DNA of 43,665 nt from Thermoanaerobacter sp. (GCA_014896455.1 JADBKJ010000005.1:1-43665); one strand, 5' to 3'. Positions 1-9,728 are shown, counted from the stretch's first letter. Made by a program: numbers and translations. The notes: a model not told the origin generated them from the sequence alone.

Positions 1-1409
1 ATATTTCCACATTAAATAACGATATGACGATACTGGAACAAGATTATTTTAAAAATATATTGACGATGGTAACGCTAATATTTTCTTTTATAATTGCAAC
101 AGTTGCAATTTTTAAATTGAATTTTTTCATCGCTGTAGGGGTTTTTGTCATAAGTATTTTTCTTGTGGTTATTCCTTATCTTTTTAGAGAAAAAATAAGT
201 AAAGCTAAAAGAGAATTTTCAGATAGTTTATCTGATTTGACTGTGCAAACAAACGACATATTATCTGGTTTTGAAGTGGTAAAAAGCTTTAATGTAGAAA
301 AATTGGTAGGAGAACAGTATAAAAAGTACAATAAAAAAGTGGAAGATAGCCGATTTTTCTTTGAAAAAATGCTTGCTTTGGCAAATTCTCTGACAGAGTT
401 CTTTGGATATTTAATGTTTTTTGCTTCACTGGGGCTCGGTGCATATCTTGTAATAAAGCGCATTTTAGAACCTGGATTGATGATAGCTGCGGTGCAGTTA
501 ATGAATAATATTGTAAATCCCATGATAGGAATTATTGAAAGGGTAAATGCTTTGAAAGGGACAGAATCAATACAGAAAAAGATAATGGATATTATGGAAG
601 ATAAAGAACAGCAGGAAGGAGAGTTTATTTCAAAGACAGATTTTAATGACGCAATAGTTTTTGAAAATGTAAGCTTTTCTTATGGGAGGAGAGAAGAACC
701 TACTTTAAAAAATATATCTTTTACGGTAAAAAAAGGAGAAAAATGTGCGATTATTGGTCCAAGTGGCAGTGGCAAATCAACAATAGTAAAACTTCTTTTA
801 AAATACTATAATGATTTTGAGGGAAGAATTTTAATTGACGGAATAGACATAAGAAATATAAAAACTGAAGATTTGTACAACAATCTAATTTCTGTGATAC
901 ACCAGAACGTGTTTATGTTTGATACAAGTATTAAAAACAATATAACTCTTTTTAAGGAGTACGATGAAAAAGTGATTGAAAGGGCAATTTCCTTATCCGG
1001 GTTAAAGGAATTTATAGAGAAATTACCGGATAAAGAAAATACAGAAGTGGGAGAAGGGGAAGTAGAGCTATCAGGAGGAGAGAGGCAGAGGATAGCAATT
1101 GCAAGAGCGTTAATCAAAAAAGCAGAAGTACTACTAATAGATGAAGCTACGGCGGCTTTAGACAAAGTTACAGCTAGCGATATAGAGAGGACACTTATAA
1201 ATTTAGATGCGACAGTGCTTGCTGTAACACATAAACTAGACCCGGAGATACTTAAAAAGTATGATGAAATATTTGTGATGAGAGATGGAGAAATCATTGA
1301 AAGAGGCACATTAGATGAGCTATTAGAAAAGAGAGGGTATTTCTATTATATGTATAATTATGGAATTGATGAGAAAGAAAAGATTGAGACTGTGGAAGAA
1401 ACTGCATGA
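1..1409 (+). CDS. ABC exporter (fused permease-ATPase), 5' end cut off by the window
   Basis: This is an ABC half-transporter of the exporter type, with a membrane domain followed by an ATPase domain, acting in the cytoplasmic membrane. The frame is open to the left edge (codons in phase from base 3), so the ATG at 24 is internal and the first membrane helices lie outside the window. The visible part has hydrophobic helices at about residues 14-55 and 118-165, counted from that ATG. The ATPase domain follows, with Walker A GPSGSGKST, Q-loop VIHQNVFMF, signature LSGGERQR, Walker B VLLIDEATAALD and H-loop AVTHK. The substrate cannot be read from sequence. Exporters of this class usually work as dimers, often with a second half-transporter gene next door, which might lie to the left. 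No clear terminator follows the stop codon. Confidence 0.93.
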   Translation, partial: ISTLNNDMTILEQDYFKNILTMVTLIFSFIIATVAIFKLNFFIAVGVFVISIFLVVIPYLFREKISKAKREFSDSLSDLTVQTNDILSGFEVVKSFNVEKLVGEQYKKYNKKVEDSRFFFEKMLALANSLTEFFGYLMFFASLGLGAYLVIKRILEPGLMIAAVQLMNNIVNPMIGIIERVNALKGTESIQKKIMDIMEDKEQQEGEFISKTDFNDAIVFENVSFSYGRREEPTLKNISFTVKKGEKCAIIGPSGSGKSTIVKLLLKYYNDFEGRILIDGIDIRNIKTEDLYNNLISVIHQNVFMFDTSIKNNITLFKEYDEKVIERAISLSGLKEFIEKLPDKENTEVGEGEVELSGGERQRIAIARALIKKAEVLLIDEATAALDKVTASDIERTLINLDATVLAVTHKLDPEILKKYDEIFVMRDGEIIERGTLDELLEKRGYFYYMYNYGIDEKEKIETVEETA

Positions 1410-1483
1410 AAGAAAAATATGAGTGAAATACCAGAGAAAAGAAAAAGAGAGATATTTATAGTTTAAAAGGTACACTAATATAA

Positions 1484-1586
1484 GCCCGAAGGTCGAGCTT
1501 TGAATTTGTCGCTTTGGAACATCAGGCGGCTGATGCAAAATAACTCTTTCCCTTTTGAATATTTTTAACCTTTGTCCAGCAAACTG
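1484..1586 (-). mobile_element. Truncated copy D of the terminator-associated repeat
   Basis: This is one end, about 103 bp, of the same repeat family as 4498-4759, 17647-17909 and 21273-21537, in reverse orientation. It ends with GTCCAGCAAACTG, matching the element terminus, and carries the internal CGCTTTGGAACATC block. The small internal stem reads CATCAG/CTGATG here, whereas the other copies have CATCG/CGATG. The other half of the element is missing. It abuts a degraded copy of the DUF1015 terminator hairpin and gene, so it was duplicated together with that locus. Confidence 0.8.
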
Positions 1587-1617
1587 AAAGCACCTTAAAA
1601 TGAAAAGGTGCGCTTTT
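1587..1617 (-). terminator. Degraded copy of the DUF1015-gene terminator hairpin
   Basis: The stem-loop arms GCACCTT and AAGGTGC are the same as the hairpin after the intact DUF1015 gene at 21246-21272, here in inverted orientation. It separates repeat copy D from the DUF1015 pseudogene, preserving the order gene-hairpin-element seen at the intact locus. It probably no longer serves a gene. Confidence 0.6.
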
Positions 1618-2276
1618 AATGGTCGTGAATAAATAATCCGCTTCTTAGTTTTCCAGGCTCAAACCAGGTAGACTTAGGCATTATCATTCCCGCATCGGCA
1701 ACAACAATTAAATCTTCAACTGTTGTCGGGTACATAGAAAAAGCTACTTTCATATCTTCCTTAACTCTTCTTTCTAATTCTTCTAAGCCTCTAATTCCGC
1801 CTACAAAATCAATCCTTTTATCAGTTCTCGGATCTTTTTATCCCCAAAATAGGATCCAAAAAGATTTTATCATCAAGATGGATACATCTAAACTCTATCG
1901 GATCCGATGGGTTAAAAGTACCTTCTTTGAATTACATTTTTCCTACCTGATTTATTTTTTACTGCCAATACTTTTTCCCTATAATTAACATCACCTGTAA
2001 TTGCGTATAAGTCTTCATAGATAATAGATAGGTCGATAAATTCACTTTCGGAATAACCGTTTTAAATCCTTTACCACTCTATTATATGAAGTAAGAAACT
2101 TCATCATTGGGCACTAACACTGCTAAAATAGTTAAACTCTTCATCTCTCTCGCTTTCTAATCTACGATTTTTTGTTCTACTCGCCTCTTTAAGCCTACTT
2201 TTACCGAAGCAGCAGCCCGATGATGTCCATCTGCAATGTAAAGATAGTCTATTTCCTTAAAAATATAAGTAATTTT
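1612..2276 (-). pseudogene. Degenerate inverted copy of the DUF1015 gene (C-terminal half)
   Basis: On the minus strand this matches the 3' half of the intact DUF1015 gene (about 20580-21245), including the segment encoding the IADGHHR motif near 2210-2235 and the C-terminal residues near 1630-1720. Frames are broken. One extra T lies in the run near 1837-1842, and about 75 bp present in the intact gene (around 20885-20960) is missing near 1930. The 5' half is replaced by phage-derived DNA at about 2277. With hairpin and repeat copy D it forms an inverted duplication of the 21-kb locus. It is not expected to make protein. Confidence 0.85.
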
Positions 2277-2637
2277 CACCTACTTTTTCATAGCTCTTTT
2301 TCAACTTTTCAGCAGCTTTTAGCCTTTTTATCAATGGAGCTTGCTCATTGTAAAGCACTTCTCTTGCTCTTCGCCTTGTTGTCTGTATCGTTACCTTATC
2401 ACGGATTTCTTTGTAGTCCTGCTTCTCTTTCTCGCTTCGTGGATCCTCGGTTAACGATGTATTACTATACTTTTCTGTTTCTTCAGCATTAGGGTCAAGT
2501 TCTCGCACATATGGCATTAGTACATGTCTACAGTTCGGATGACGGGGAATAACTACGCCATCTTTCCCATATTTCGGATACCTCTTATCTTTACCTGAAA
2601 GGCTGTATACTTTACCCTGGATTGGAGCACATAAGAT
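2277..2637 (-). pseudogene. Fragment of a phage minor capsid protein
   Basis: A minus-strand frame without a proper start reads as the C-terminal part of a phage minor capsid / head morphogenesis protein (Phage_min_cap2-like). It contains CAPIQGKVYSLSGKDK followed by PRHPNCRH, a Cys-His segment typical of this family. A charged helical stretch follows, with TEDPRSEKEKQ and RRAREVLYNEQAPLIKRLKA. A stop (minus-strand TAA, plus-strand 2638-2640) cuts the N-terminal side, and the C-terminus runs into the DUF1015 pseudogene. No other structural phage gene lies nearby, so this is a relic of a lost prophage. The family call rests on recalled motif resemblance. Confidence 0.6.
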
Positions 2638-2652
2638 TTAATCTAACCATAG

Positions 2653-2850
2653 TGGAAATTAACGAAGAAAAAGGCAGTGAGGAGAGTTAAAACGTCTACA
2701 AATGAAAAGATAAACAATATTACGGTTTTGAATATAGGAGAAGTACCGCCAATATACAAGGGTTTTAAGGGCAGTAAAATATGCGCAAGTCATATAAAGG
2801 ACATGATAAGACAAAGTCCTGAATTAACTAAGTTACAGGGGTTGTCTTAA
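2653..2850 (+). pseudogene. Unidentified gene fragment
   Basis: An open frame without a start codon ends at TAA 2848-2850. Its C-terminal part looks like real protein ([18 protein letters not shown], then [18 protein letters not shown]). I do not recognise the family. It lies between the phage fragment and the XapX-like remnant, so it is probably the 3' end of a gene lost by deletion. The following 100 bp is AT-rich and holds a TATAAT-like -10 near 2915-2925 but no gene. Confidence 0.35.
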
Positions 2851-2991
2851 AAAAATCCTACAGTATCTTGATACTATTAAAAGTGATTAGACATATAAAT
2901 AACAAAAAATTGTGATATAATATAAAATTGGTTAAAGTAAATAATAAAAATACCGATAAAAGTAAAGTGAAATGTTAATGCGAAAGAGACA

Positions 2992-3180
2992 TTGTTAGCA
3001 TTAGTTACTGGAATGAGTGTAGGATTAATTTTTTCATCTTTAAAATTGCCACTCCTTGCTCCGAATGTATTACCTGGGATAGTTGGTATTATAGAAATTT
3101 ACCATGGGGGAGTATTATTTGAATATATGCTTAAATTGATTGGTAGGTGGAGTCTTAAAGTAACAGGGTGGTGGAGTGAA
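2992..3180 (+). pseudogene. XapX/DUF1427-like small membrane protein, probably broken
   Basis: The frame encodes LALVTGMSVGLIFSSLKLP, then a Pro-rich turn and GIVGIIEIYHGGVLFEYML. That is two short hydrophobic segments with a proline hinge, as in the XapX (DUF1427) family of about 50-80 residues. No ATG lies in this frame. The nearest in-frame start is TTG 2992 with no clear ribosome site, and ATGs at 2972 and 2978 are in another frame. At the other end the frame runs without a stop into the chemoreceptor gene. Both ends look damaged, so I call it a remnant. A functional TTG-started protein is possible but less likely. Confidence 0.5.
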
Positions 3181-3208
3181 AACATAATCTATGGAAGGGG
3201 GAACATAT

Positions 3209-4456
3209 ATGAGAAGCATATTTTGGCGACTCATTATTTCATTCCTTATAGTGGCAGCCATACCGGTGGGAGCTATTTATTATTTTGCGGTTGACGATAA
3301 AGTAATGCATCTCTTTATTACAGTAGCAAGTGCTAGTTTTGCTTTGTCATTAATTTTATCAGTAATTATTTCATTAAATATTACAAGACCTATTAAAAAA
3401 TTGATTGAAGAACTTAAAAAAGCACAAGAAGGAGATTTTACAGCTAAGGTAGATTTAAAGAGAAAAGATGAGATTGGTACCTTAATAACGACTTTTAATA
3501 CGATGATGGAAAATGTTAGAGCAATTTTACAAAATGTCTCTACTTTTGCTCAAAACACTAAAGATACGGCAAATCTTCTTTTTAAATCTATTGAACAGGG
3601 GAATATGACTTTTGAACAAATTTCTAAGGCAGTGGAAGAGATTGCAAGTGGAGCTTCTGAACAAGCAAAAGATACTTCTAATGCAGCCGATATGGTGCAG
3701 AATATTGGGAATAGTATTGATGATTCCGCTAAATTTTTCAAAGTCGTAGAAGAGTCTACTATAAATGCTGATAAACTTAGTCAAAATGGCATGCACACAG
3801 TAAATTCTTTAAAAGAAAAAACTGACGTTACAAAAGAGTCAATAGACGAAGTTGTTAGTGCGATTAATGAGTTGCAAGCAAATTCTCATCATATTGAAAA
3901 GATTATAGAGGTGATAACGGGAATTGCAGACCAGACCAATTTGCTTGCTTTAAATGCTGCTATTGAGGCAGCAAGAGCAGGGGAGGCTGGTCGTGGATTT
4001 GCAGTTGTTGCAGAAGAAGTTCGAAATTTAGCAGAGCAATCGAGACAAGCTGCCAGTGAAATAGCCAAGATTATAAGCGAAATAGAGCAAAAAACAGCCA
4101 AGACAGTTGAAAAAGCAAATGTGGTAAAGGAAATTGCGGAAGACCAAGTGCATCAAGTGGAAACTACATATGCTTCCTTTAATGAGATCAAGAGTTCAAT
4201 AGATACTATTACTGAAAACATACATATGTTGAATAATGCGATGATGGAACTTTCAAGGTATAAAGATGAAATAATAGGATCTATAGCAAATATTACAGCA
4301 GTTTCAGAAGAGACTGCTGCATCCACTGAAGAAGTTGCAGCATCTACAGAAGAGCACATGAAATTTATTGAGGAAATAAAAGAAAGTTCGGAAAATCTGC
4401 TAAAATCAGCTACACAACTAGAAAATGTATTATCGAAATTGATTGTATCTTTATAA
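3209..4456 (+). CDS. Methyl-accepting chemotaxis protein with minimal outside domain
   Basis: Membrane chemoreceptor of about 415 residues that would signal to CheA/CheW. Helix 1 spans about residues 5-28 and helix 2 about 35-59. Only about six residues (around DDKVMH) separate them, so there is no periplasmic sensor domain. A HAMP domain follows (from about 58), then a long coiled-coil signalling domain whose tip reads [20 protein letters not shown] and [17 protein letters not shown] chose ATG 3209 because GGAAGGGGG lies 8-10 bases upstream; the in-frame ATG at 3191 precedes that site. No che genes are near. Its terminator hairpin has been split by repeat copy A. Receptors of this shape may sense membrane state or internal signals, but the stimulus is unknown. 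Confidence 0.92.
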   Translation: MRSIFWRLIISFLIVAAIPVGAIYYFAVDDKVMHLFITVASASFALSLILSVIISLNITRPIKKLIEELKKAQEGDFTAKVDLKRKDEIGTLITTFNTMMENVRAILQNVSTFAQNTKDTANLLFKSIEQGNMTFEQISKAVEEIASGASEQAKDTSNAADMVQNIGNSIDDSAKFFKVVEESTINADKLSQNGMHTVNSLKEKTDVTKESIDEVVSAINELQANSHHIEKIIEVITGIADQTNLLALNAAIEAARAGEAGRGFAVVAEEVRNLAEQSRQAASEIAKIISEIEQKTAKTVEKANVVKEIAEDQVHQVETTYASFNEIKSSIDTITENIHMLNNAMMELSRYKDEIIGSIANITAVSEETAASTEEVAASTEEHMKFIEEIKESSENLLKSATQLENVLSKLIVSL

Positions 4457-4474
4457 AAATTAATGAGTAATGAA

Positions 4475-4497
4475 AGACAGAGCGTAATAGCCTGTCT
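4475..4497 (+). repeat. Left copy of a 23-bp hairpin target duplication (MCP terminator stem)
   Basis: A stem-loop with arms AGACAG/CTGTCT plus an inner GC/GC pair lies 19 bases after the chemoreceptor stop. The identical 23 bp recur at 4760-4782, on the other side of element A. The left copy lacks a T-tract; the right copy keeps it. The simplest reading is insertion of A at the junction between hairpin and T-run, with duplication of the whole hairpin. Confidence 0.85.
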
Positions 4498-4759
4498 CAG
4501 TTTGTTGACAAAGTTTAAAAAACATTCAAAGGAGATATTTTGCATCGTCGCTCCGATGTTCCAAAGCGACAAAACTAAACTCGACTTTCAGGTTCCGGCA
4601 GGGTACCCCGTCAGGCGACGTCCTGTCTCAGGTGCCCGCCTCCGCCCTCCTTGGCTTCGGCCCTGCCTCCACCCTCAGTCTCGCTAAGTTTTGTTACCGC
4701 TTTGTCACAGTCGCTCCGATTGCAAAATATCTCCTTTACGAAAGTTTGTCTACAGTCTG
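4498..4759 (+). mobile_element. Copy A of a ~262-bp MITE-like repeat, GC-rich core
   Basis: The termini are CAGTTTGTTGACAAAG at the left and, reverse-complemented from the right, CAGACTGTAGACAAAC. This imperfect inverted repeat continues inward to the shared block AAAGGAGATATTTTGCA. The core (about 4570-4700) is strikingly GC-rich compared with its surroundings and includes GGCTTCGGCC, a three-pair stem with a TTCG loop. It is flanked by exact 23-bp direct repeats (4475-4497 and 4760-4782). No open frame in it looks coding. It lacks a transposase, so it would need to be mobilised in trans. Copies C (17647-17909) and B (21273-21537) share the ends. Confidence 0.85.
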
Positions 4760-4792
4760 AGACAGAGCGTAATAGCCTGTCTTTTTATTTTT
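4760..4792 (+). terminator. Right hairpin copy with T-tract (displaced MCP terminator)
   Basis: The same hairpin as 4475-4497 is followed directly by TTTTTATTTTT. This is the functional half of the original intrinsic terminator, now 285 bp further from the chemoreceptor stop codon, so transcripts would include element A before ending. Confidence 0.75.
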
Positions 4793-4976
4793 GCAGGAAT
4801 TGTTTTGAAAAGATTTTAATAAATATAGTTGGGCGATAGCCATTATGAAATACGAACATTTAATAGAATTATTCAAATAAAATTCGCATTTTTATTGATT
4901 TGTAATTCTTTTTTTGGTAATATATATTACGGGGGTTTTGGAGTCTACTACATCAAAGAGAAGGGGTTATATTTTT

Positions 4977-6359
4977 ATGAAAATATACGATGTTATTATT
5001 GTAGGAGGCGGACCTGCAGGCCTTTTTACGGCTTTGGAACTTGTAGACAAAAATGAAAGTTTAAACATACTTTTGCTTGAAAAAGGGAAAGATATACAAA
5101 AGAGAATTTGCCCTCTTAACGCTTATGATTCAAAGTGCCTTAATTGCAAACCTTGTTCTATTACTTCAGGCATAGGTGGTGCAGGGGCATTTAGTGATGG
5201 AAAGTTAACATTAACCTCAGAGTTTGGTGGTGTTTTAGACGAGTACATGTCGAAGTCTCAGCTTAATCATCTCATAAGTTATGTAGACAGCATATATGTA
5301 AAGTTTGGTGGGACGACGGAAGTTCATGGAACGGATAGAGCAAAGATTAGAGAGATTGAAAAGAGAGCTCAAGCAGCAGATTTAAAATTGATTCCTGCTG
5401 TTATTAAACACTTGGGGACAGATAAGAGTTTCGATATTATAAAAAATATGAGAGAATATCTTGGCGAAAAAGTGGAGATTAAAACAGAGACAATGGTAAC
5501 CGAGATAATTGTAGAAAATGGGAAGGCGAAAGGTGTAGTTACAGAAAAAAGAGAAGAATATTACGGTAAATATATAGTGGTTGTGCCTGGAAGAGAAGGT
5601 GCAGAGTGGTTTAAGAAAGAAGCTGATAGACTTGGTCTAGAGACAAAGAATAATGCGGTAGATATAGGTGTGAGAGTAGAAATCCCTGCTGTTGTTATGG
5701 AGGATATTACAAAGGAGGTTTATGAATCTAAATTTATATATTATTCTAAGTCTTTTGATGACAGAGTAAGGACCTTTTGCATGAACCCTTATGGCAAGGT
5801 GGTTGTTGAAAACAATAATGGCATAAAAACTGTAAATGGGCATAGTTACAAAGATATAAAAACGGAGAATACAAATTTTGCAATACTGGTAAGTAAAGAG
5901 TTTACTCATCCTTTCAATAGGCCAATAGAATATGGTCGTTATATTGCAGAGCTTGCTAATATGTTAGGAGATGGAGTGATTGTCCAAAGGTTAGGAGATT
6001 TGTTGGCAGGAAGGCGTTCTACTCCGGAAAGGATTAAAAGAGGACTTGTAGAGCCCACTTTAAAAGATGCAACACCAGGGGATTTAAGCTTGGTGTTACC
6101 TTATAGATTTTTGCAGTCAATAATTGAGATGTTGCAAGCTTTGGACAAAGTATCTCCAGGGGTATATTCTAAACATACACTTTTATACGGTGTTGAGGTA
6201 AAGTTTTATTCCTCACGAGTAAAGCTTACTGACAAATTTGAAACGCAAATTCAAAATCTATTTGCGGCTGGAGATGGAGCAGGCATTACACGGGGACTGG
6301 CACAAGCCTCTGTATCTGGCGTTGTAGTTGCAAGAGAAATTCTGACAAGAGTTAAATAG
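4977..6359 (+). CDS. FAD-dependent dehydrogenase-like flavoprotein (COG2509 type)
   Basis: Cytoplasmic flavoprotein of about 460 residues. The N-terminus MKIYDVIIVGGGPAGLF is a classic dinucleotide-binding GxGxxG fold for FAD. A second FAD-contact motif near the C-terminus reads LFAAGDGAGITRGLAQA. The segment CPLNAYDSKCLNCKPC carries four cysteines ahead of the GGAGAFSDGKLTL loop, typical of this uncharacterised dehydrogenase family; no substrate is established. ATG 4977 fits best because AAGGGG lies about 9 bases upstream and the FAD motif then starts at residue 5; in-frame upstream starts lack a ribosome site. purA follows after 15 bases, so the two are probably one operon. Confidence 0.85.
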   Translation: MKIYDVIIVGGGPAGLFTALELVDKNESLNILLLEKGKDIQKRICPLNAYDSKCLNCKPCSITSGIGGAGAFSDGKLTLTSEFGGVLDEYMSKSQLNHLISYVDSIYVKFGGTTEVHGTDRAKIREIEKRAQAADLKLIPAVIKHLGTDKSFDIIKNMREYLGEKVEIKTETMVTEIIVENGKAKGVVTEKREEYYGKYIVVVPGREGAEWFKKEADRLGLETKNNAVDIGVRVEIPAVVMEDITKEVYESKFIYYSKSFDDRVRTFCMNPYGKVVVENNNGIKTVNGHSYKDIKTENTNFAILVSKEFTHPFNRPIEYGRYIAELANMLGDGVIVQRLGDLLAGRRSTPERIKRGLVEPTLKDATPGDLSLVLPYRFLQSIIEMLQALDKVSPGVYSKHTLLYGVEVKFYSSRVKLTDKFETQIQNLFAAGDGAGITRGLAQASVSGVVVAREILTRVK

Positions 6360-7686
<1,327 letters not shown>

Positions 7687-7751
7687 TGACTGTAACAACC
7701 TTAAATGGTATATTTTAAATATAAAGGTTTAACTAAAAGGGGGATTGCAAA

Positions 7752-9545
7752 TTGTTTGAATTTAAAAAGCCTACTGCTAAGGAATATTTGGGGGCATACA
7801 TAATTCAAGCTTTTGAGGTTTCGCCCGACGATTCTAAGCTTATAATGAGTGCCAATTTAAACGGTGCTTTTAATTTGTGGGCTATTGACCTTGAAACTTC
7901 CTATTATCCGTATCCATTAACGAACATCGGGCAAAGCACTTCCTTTATTAAATTTGACCCAAAAGGGAGATATATACTTGCGGGATTTGATAAAGATGGG
8001 GATGAAAACTACAAAATATACGCATTGCCTTTAATAGGGGGAGAACTTACGCCTTTGTTTGAGGAATCTAAAGGTCAGGACAAATACTATTTTTCACATT
8101 TAAATGAAAAAGGAGAACTTTTGTATTACGTTTCAAGCAAGGAAAATCCTACTTATTTGAATGGATATGTATACGATATTGAAAAAAAGCAAGAAAGAAG
8201 ATTGTATGAAGGATCAGAAGGGGCTACATACCTTGCTGCAGTGTCTGACGACGACACCCGATTTGTGATAATAAAAGTTTTTGCCAACACCTATGCTTTA
8301 GCAATGGTGATGACTGAGACAGAAACTTTGCCTCTTGTTCCTGAACCACAAAAAATTCACATAACCAGAAGTCCTCTTTTTGTAGACAAAGACACAATAT
8401 ATTTTTTGACAGACTATGAGTCTGATTTTACATATCTTGCGATGTTTTCAATAAAAGACAAAGCTTTTCGCAAAATTTTAGAAATACCCGATGTCTCTTT
8501 TGTGGAAGCAAAGTTTCACAGAGAAAGTAGCAGTATTATACTTCAAGCAGAAAAAGGTGTTGAAGACCTTTTGTATCGCTTTTATTTAGATGGCCAAAGG
8601 TTAGAAGAAATACCCTTGCCAGTTTCGGTGGTAGACCAATTGGAGGTTTCTAAAAAAGGCACGATATATGTATTAGGCCGAAGTGCCACAACCATTCACA
8701 ACATATACAGATTGGTAGAAGGTAGAGAGTGGCAACCTATTACCCAAAATAAGTTGCCCGGTATTCCAAAAGAATTATTGGTGGAGCCAGAAGTTTTAGA
8801 ATATACAAGTTTTGATGGCAAAAGGATACAGGCATTGTTTTTTAAACCTCCAGCTGATATAGACAATGGATACACAGTTCTTTGGCCACATGGTGGACCG
8901 CAAGCTGCTGAAAGAAAGTTTTTCCGCCCATTTTTTCAACTCTTATTAGCTTATGGGTATCGCATATTTGCTCCAAATTTCAGAGGTAGCACAGGATATG
9001 GTAAAACCTTTACTCAACTAGTAGAAAGAGATTGGGGAGAAGGACCACGAAAGGATATAATTGCAGGGATAGATTGGCTTATTGAGACAGGGAAAATTGA
9101 CAAAGATAAAATATTTGTAGTTGGGGGAAGTTATGGAGGGTATATGACCCTTCTGTTGCACGGGAGGCATGCAGACAAATTTAAAGCCTTTGTTGATATT
9201 TTTGGAGTCAGCAATTTAATTACCTTCGCAGAATCTGTGCCACCCCATTGGAAGCCTATGATGGAAAGAGCGTTGGGAGACCCTGTAAAAGACAAAGAAC
9301 GTTTAATTAAAGATTCCCCCATCACTTATTTAGAAAACATGACAAAACCTATGTTAGTAGTGCAGGGGGCTAATGACCCTCGTGTAGTGAAAGCAGAGTC
9401 AGACCAAATTGTAGAAGCTTTAAGGTCAAAGGGTAGAGATGTAGAGTACATTGTACTACCAGATGAAGGCCATGGCTTTTCCAAAAAATCTAATGAAATA
9501 AAGGTGTACACAGCTATTTTGGATTTTCTCGATCGCCATAAGTAA
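7752..9545 (+). CDS. S9 family serine peptidase (acylaminoacyl/prolyl-oligopeptidase type)
   Basis: Cytoplasmic alpha/beta-hydrolase peptidase of 597 residues that likely trims short peptides. The first ~340 residues are beta-propeller-like repeats (for example DPKGRYILAGFDKDGDE). The C-terminal catalytic domain has the nucleophile in GGSYGGYM (Ser about 460), Asp about 542 in GANDPRV and His about 574 in DEGHGF. The start is TTG 7752, with AAAAGGGGGA about 8 bases upstream; no ATG fits. No signal peptide is visible. It stands alone between the purA terminator and the tRNA-Thr promoter. Confidence 0.93.
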   Translation: MFEFKKPTAKEYLGAYIIQAFEVSPDDSKLIMSANLNGAFNLWAIDLETSYYPYPLTNIGQSTSFIKFDPKGRYILAGFDKDGDENYKIYALPLIGGELTPLFEESKGQDKYYFSHLNEKGELLYYVSSKENPTYLNGYVYDIEKKQERRLYEGSEGATYLAAVSDDDTRFVIIKVFANTYALAMVMTETETLPLVPEPQKIHITRSPLFVDKDTIYFLTDYESDFTYLAMFSIKDKAFRKILEIPDVSFVEAKFHRESSSIILQAEKGVEDLLYRFYLDGQRLEEIPLPVSVVDQLEVSKKGTIYVLGRSATTIHNIYRLVEGREWQPITQNKLPGIPKELLVEPEVLEYTSFDGKRIQALFFKPPADIDNGYTVLWPHGGPQAAERKFFRPFFQLLLAYGYRIFAPNFRGSTGYGKTFTQLVERDWGEGPRKDIIAGIDWLIETGKIDKDKIFVVGGSYGGYMTLLLHGRHADKFKAFVDIFGVSNLITFAESVPPHWKPMMERALGDPVKDKERLIKDSPITYLENMTKPMLVVQGANDPRVVKAESDQIVEALRSKGRDVEYIVLPDEGHGFSKKSNEIKVYTAILDFLDRHK

Positions 9546-9570
9546 AGAGCAAAAAAATTTTTTTAAAAGC

Positions 9571-9599
9571 TTGACATATACTCTTGCTCTAAGTATAAT
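9571..9599 (+). promoter_or_regulatory. Promoter of tRNA-Thr
   Basis: TTGACA (9571-9576) and TATAAT (9594-9599) are separated by exactly 17 bases, a consensus sigma-A promoter 37 bases before the tRNA. Confidence 0.9.
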
Positions 9600-9636
9600 A
9601 TATAAATGTCGGGACAATTGGATAGCTAATAAAGGT

Positions 9637-9712
9637 GCTGGCGTAGCTCAATAGGCAGAGCAGCTGACTTGTAATCAGCAGGTTGAAGGTTCAAGTCCTT
9701 TCGCCAGCTCCA
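9637..9712 (+). tRNA. tRNA-Thr (anticodon TGT)
   Basis: A full cloverleaf can be drawn. The acceptor stem GCTGGCG pairs with CGCCAGC, the D arm is GCTC/GAGC, the anticodon stem GCTGA/TCAGC holds loop CTTGTAA, and the T arm carries TTCAAGT. The discriminator is T and CCA is encoded (9710-9712). From 9666 to the end the sequence is repeated exactly at 17304-17350, so this gene is the integration site of the island and its 3' half is supplied by attL. Confidence 0.97.
9666..9712 (+). repeat. attL: 47-bp direct repeat within tRNA-Thr
   Basis: The anticodon-loop to CCA portion of tRNA-Thr is identical to 17304-17350. Such a tRNA 3'-end duplication is the normal footprint of a tyrosine-recombinase element that rebuilds the tRNA on insertion. 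Crossover probably occurs within the anticodon-loop side of the shared segment, but the exact point cannot be read. Confidence 0.93.
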
Positions 9713-9728
9713 GTTAAATAGCATGTTT

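Noticed and set aside
2220..2492. Plus-strand 90-codon frame
   Set aside because: It is the antisense of the phage-capsid fragment and DUF1015 fossil, whose minus-strand reading gives clear family motifs.
4570..4700. GC-rich core as a fragment of rRNA or tRNA
   Set aside because: No tRNA cloverleaf or familiar rRNA segment could be found; the block occurs only within the repeat family.
4463..4839. Short open frames (62-74 codons) across repeat copy A
   Set aside because: They run through the element's inverted ends and GC-rich core, are not kept in copies B and C, and have no ribosome sites.
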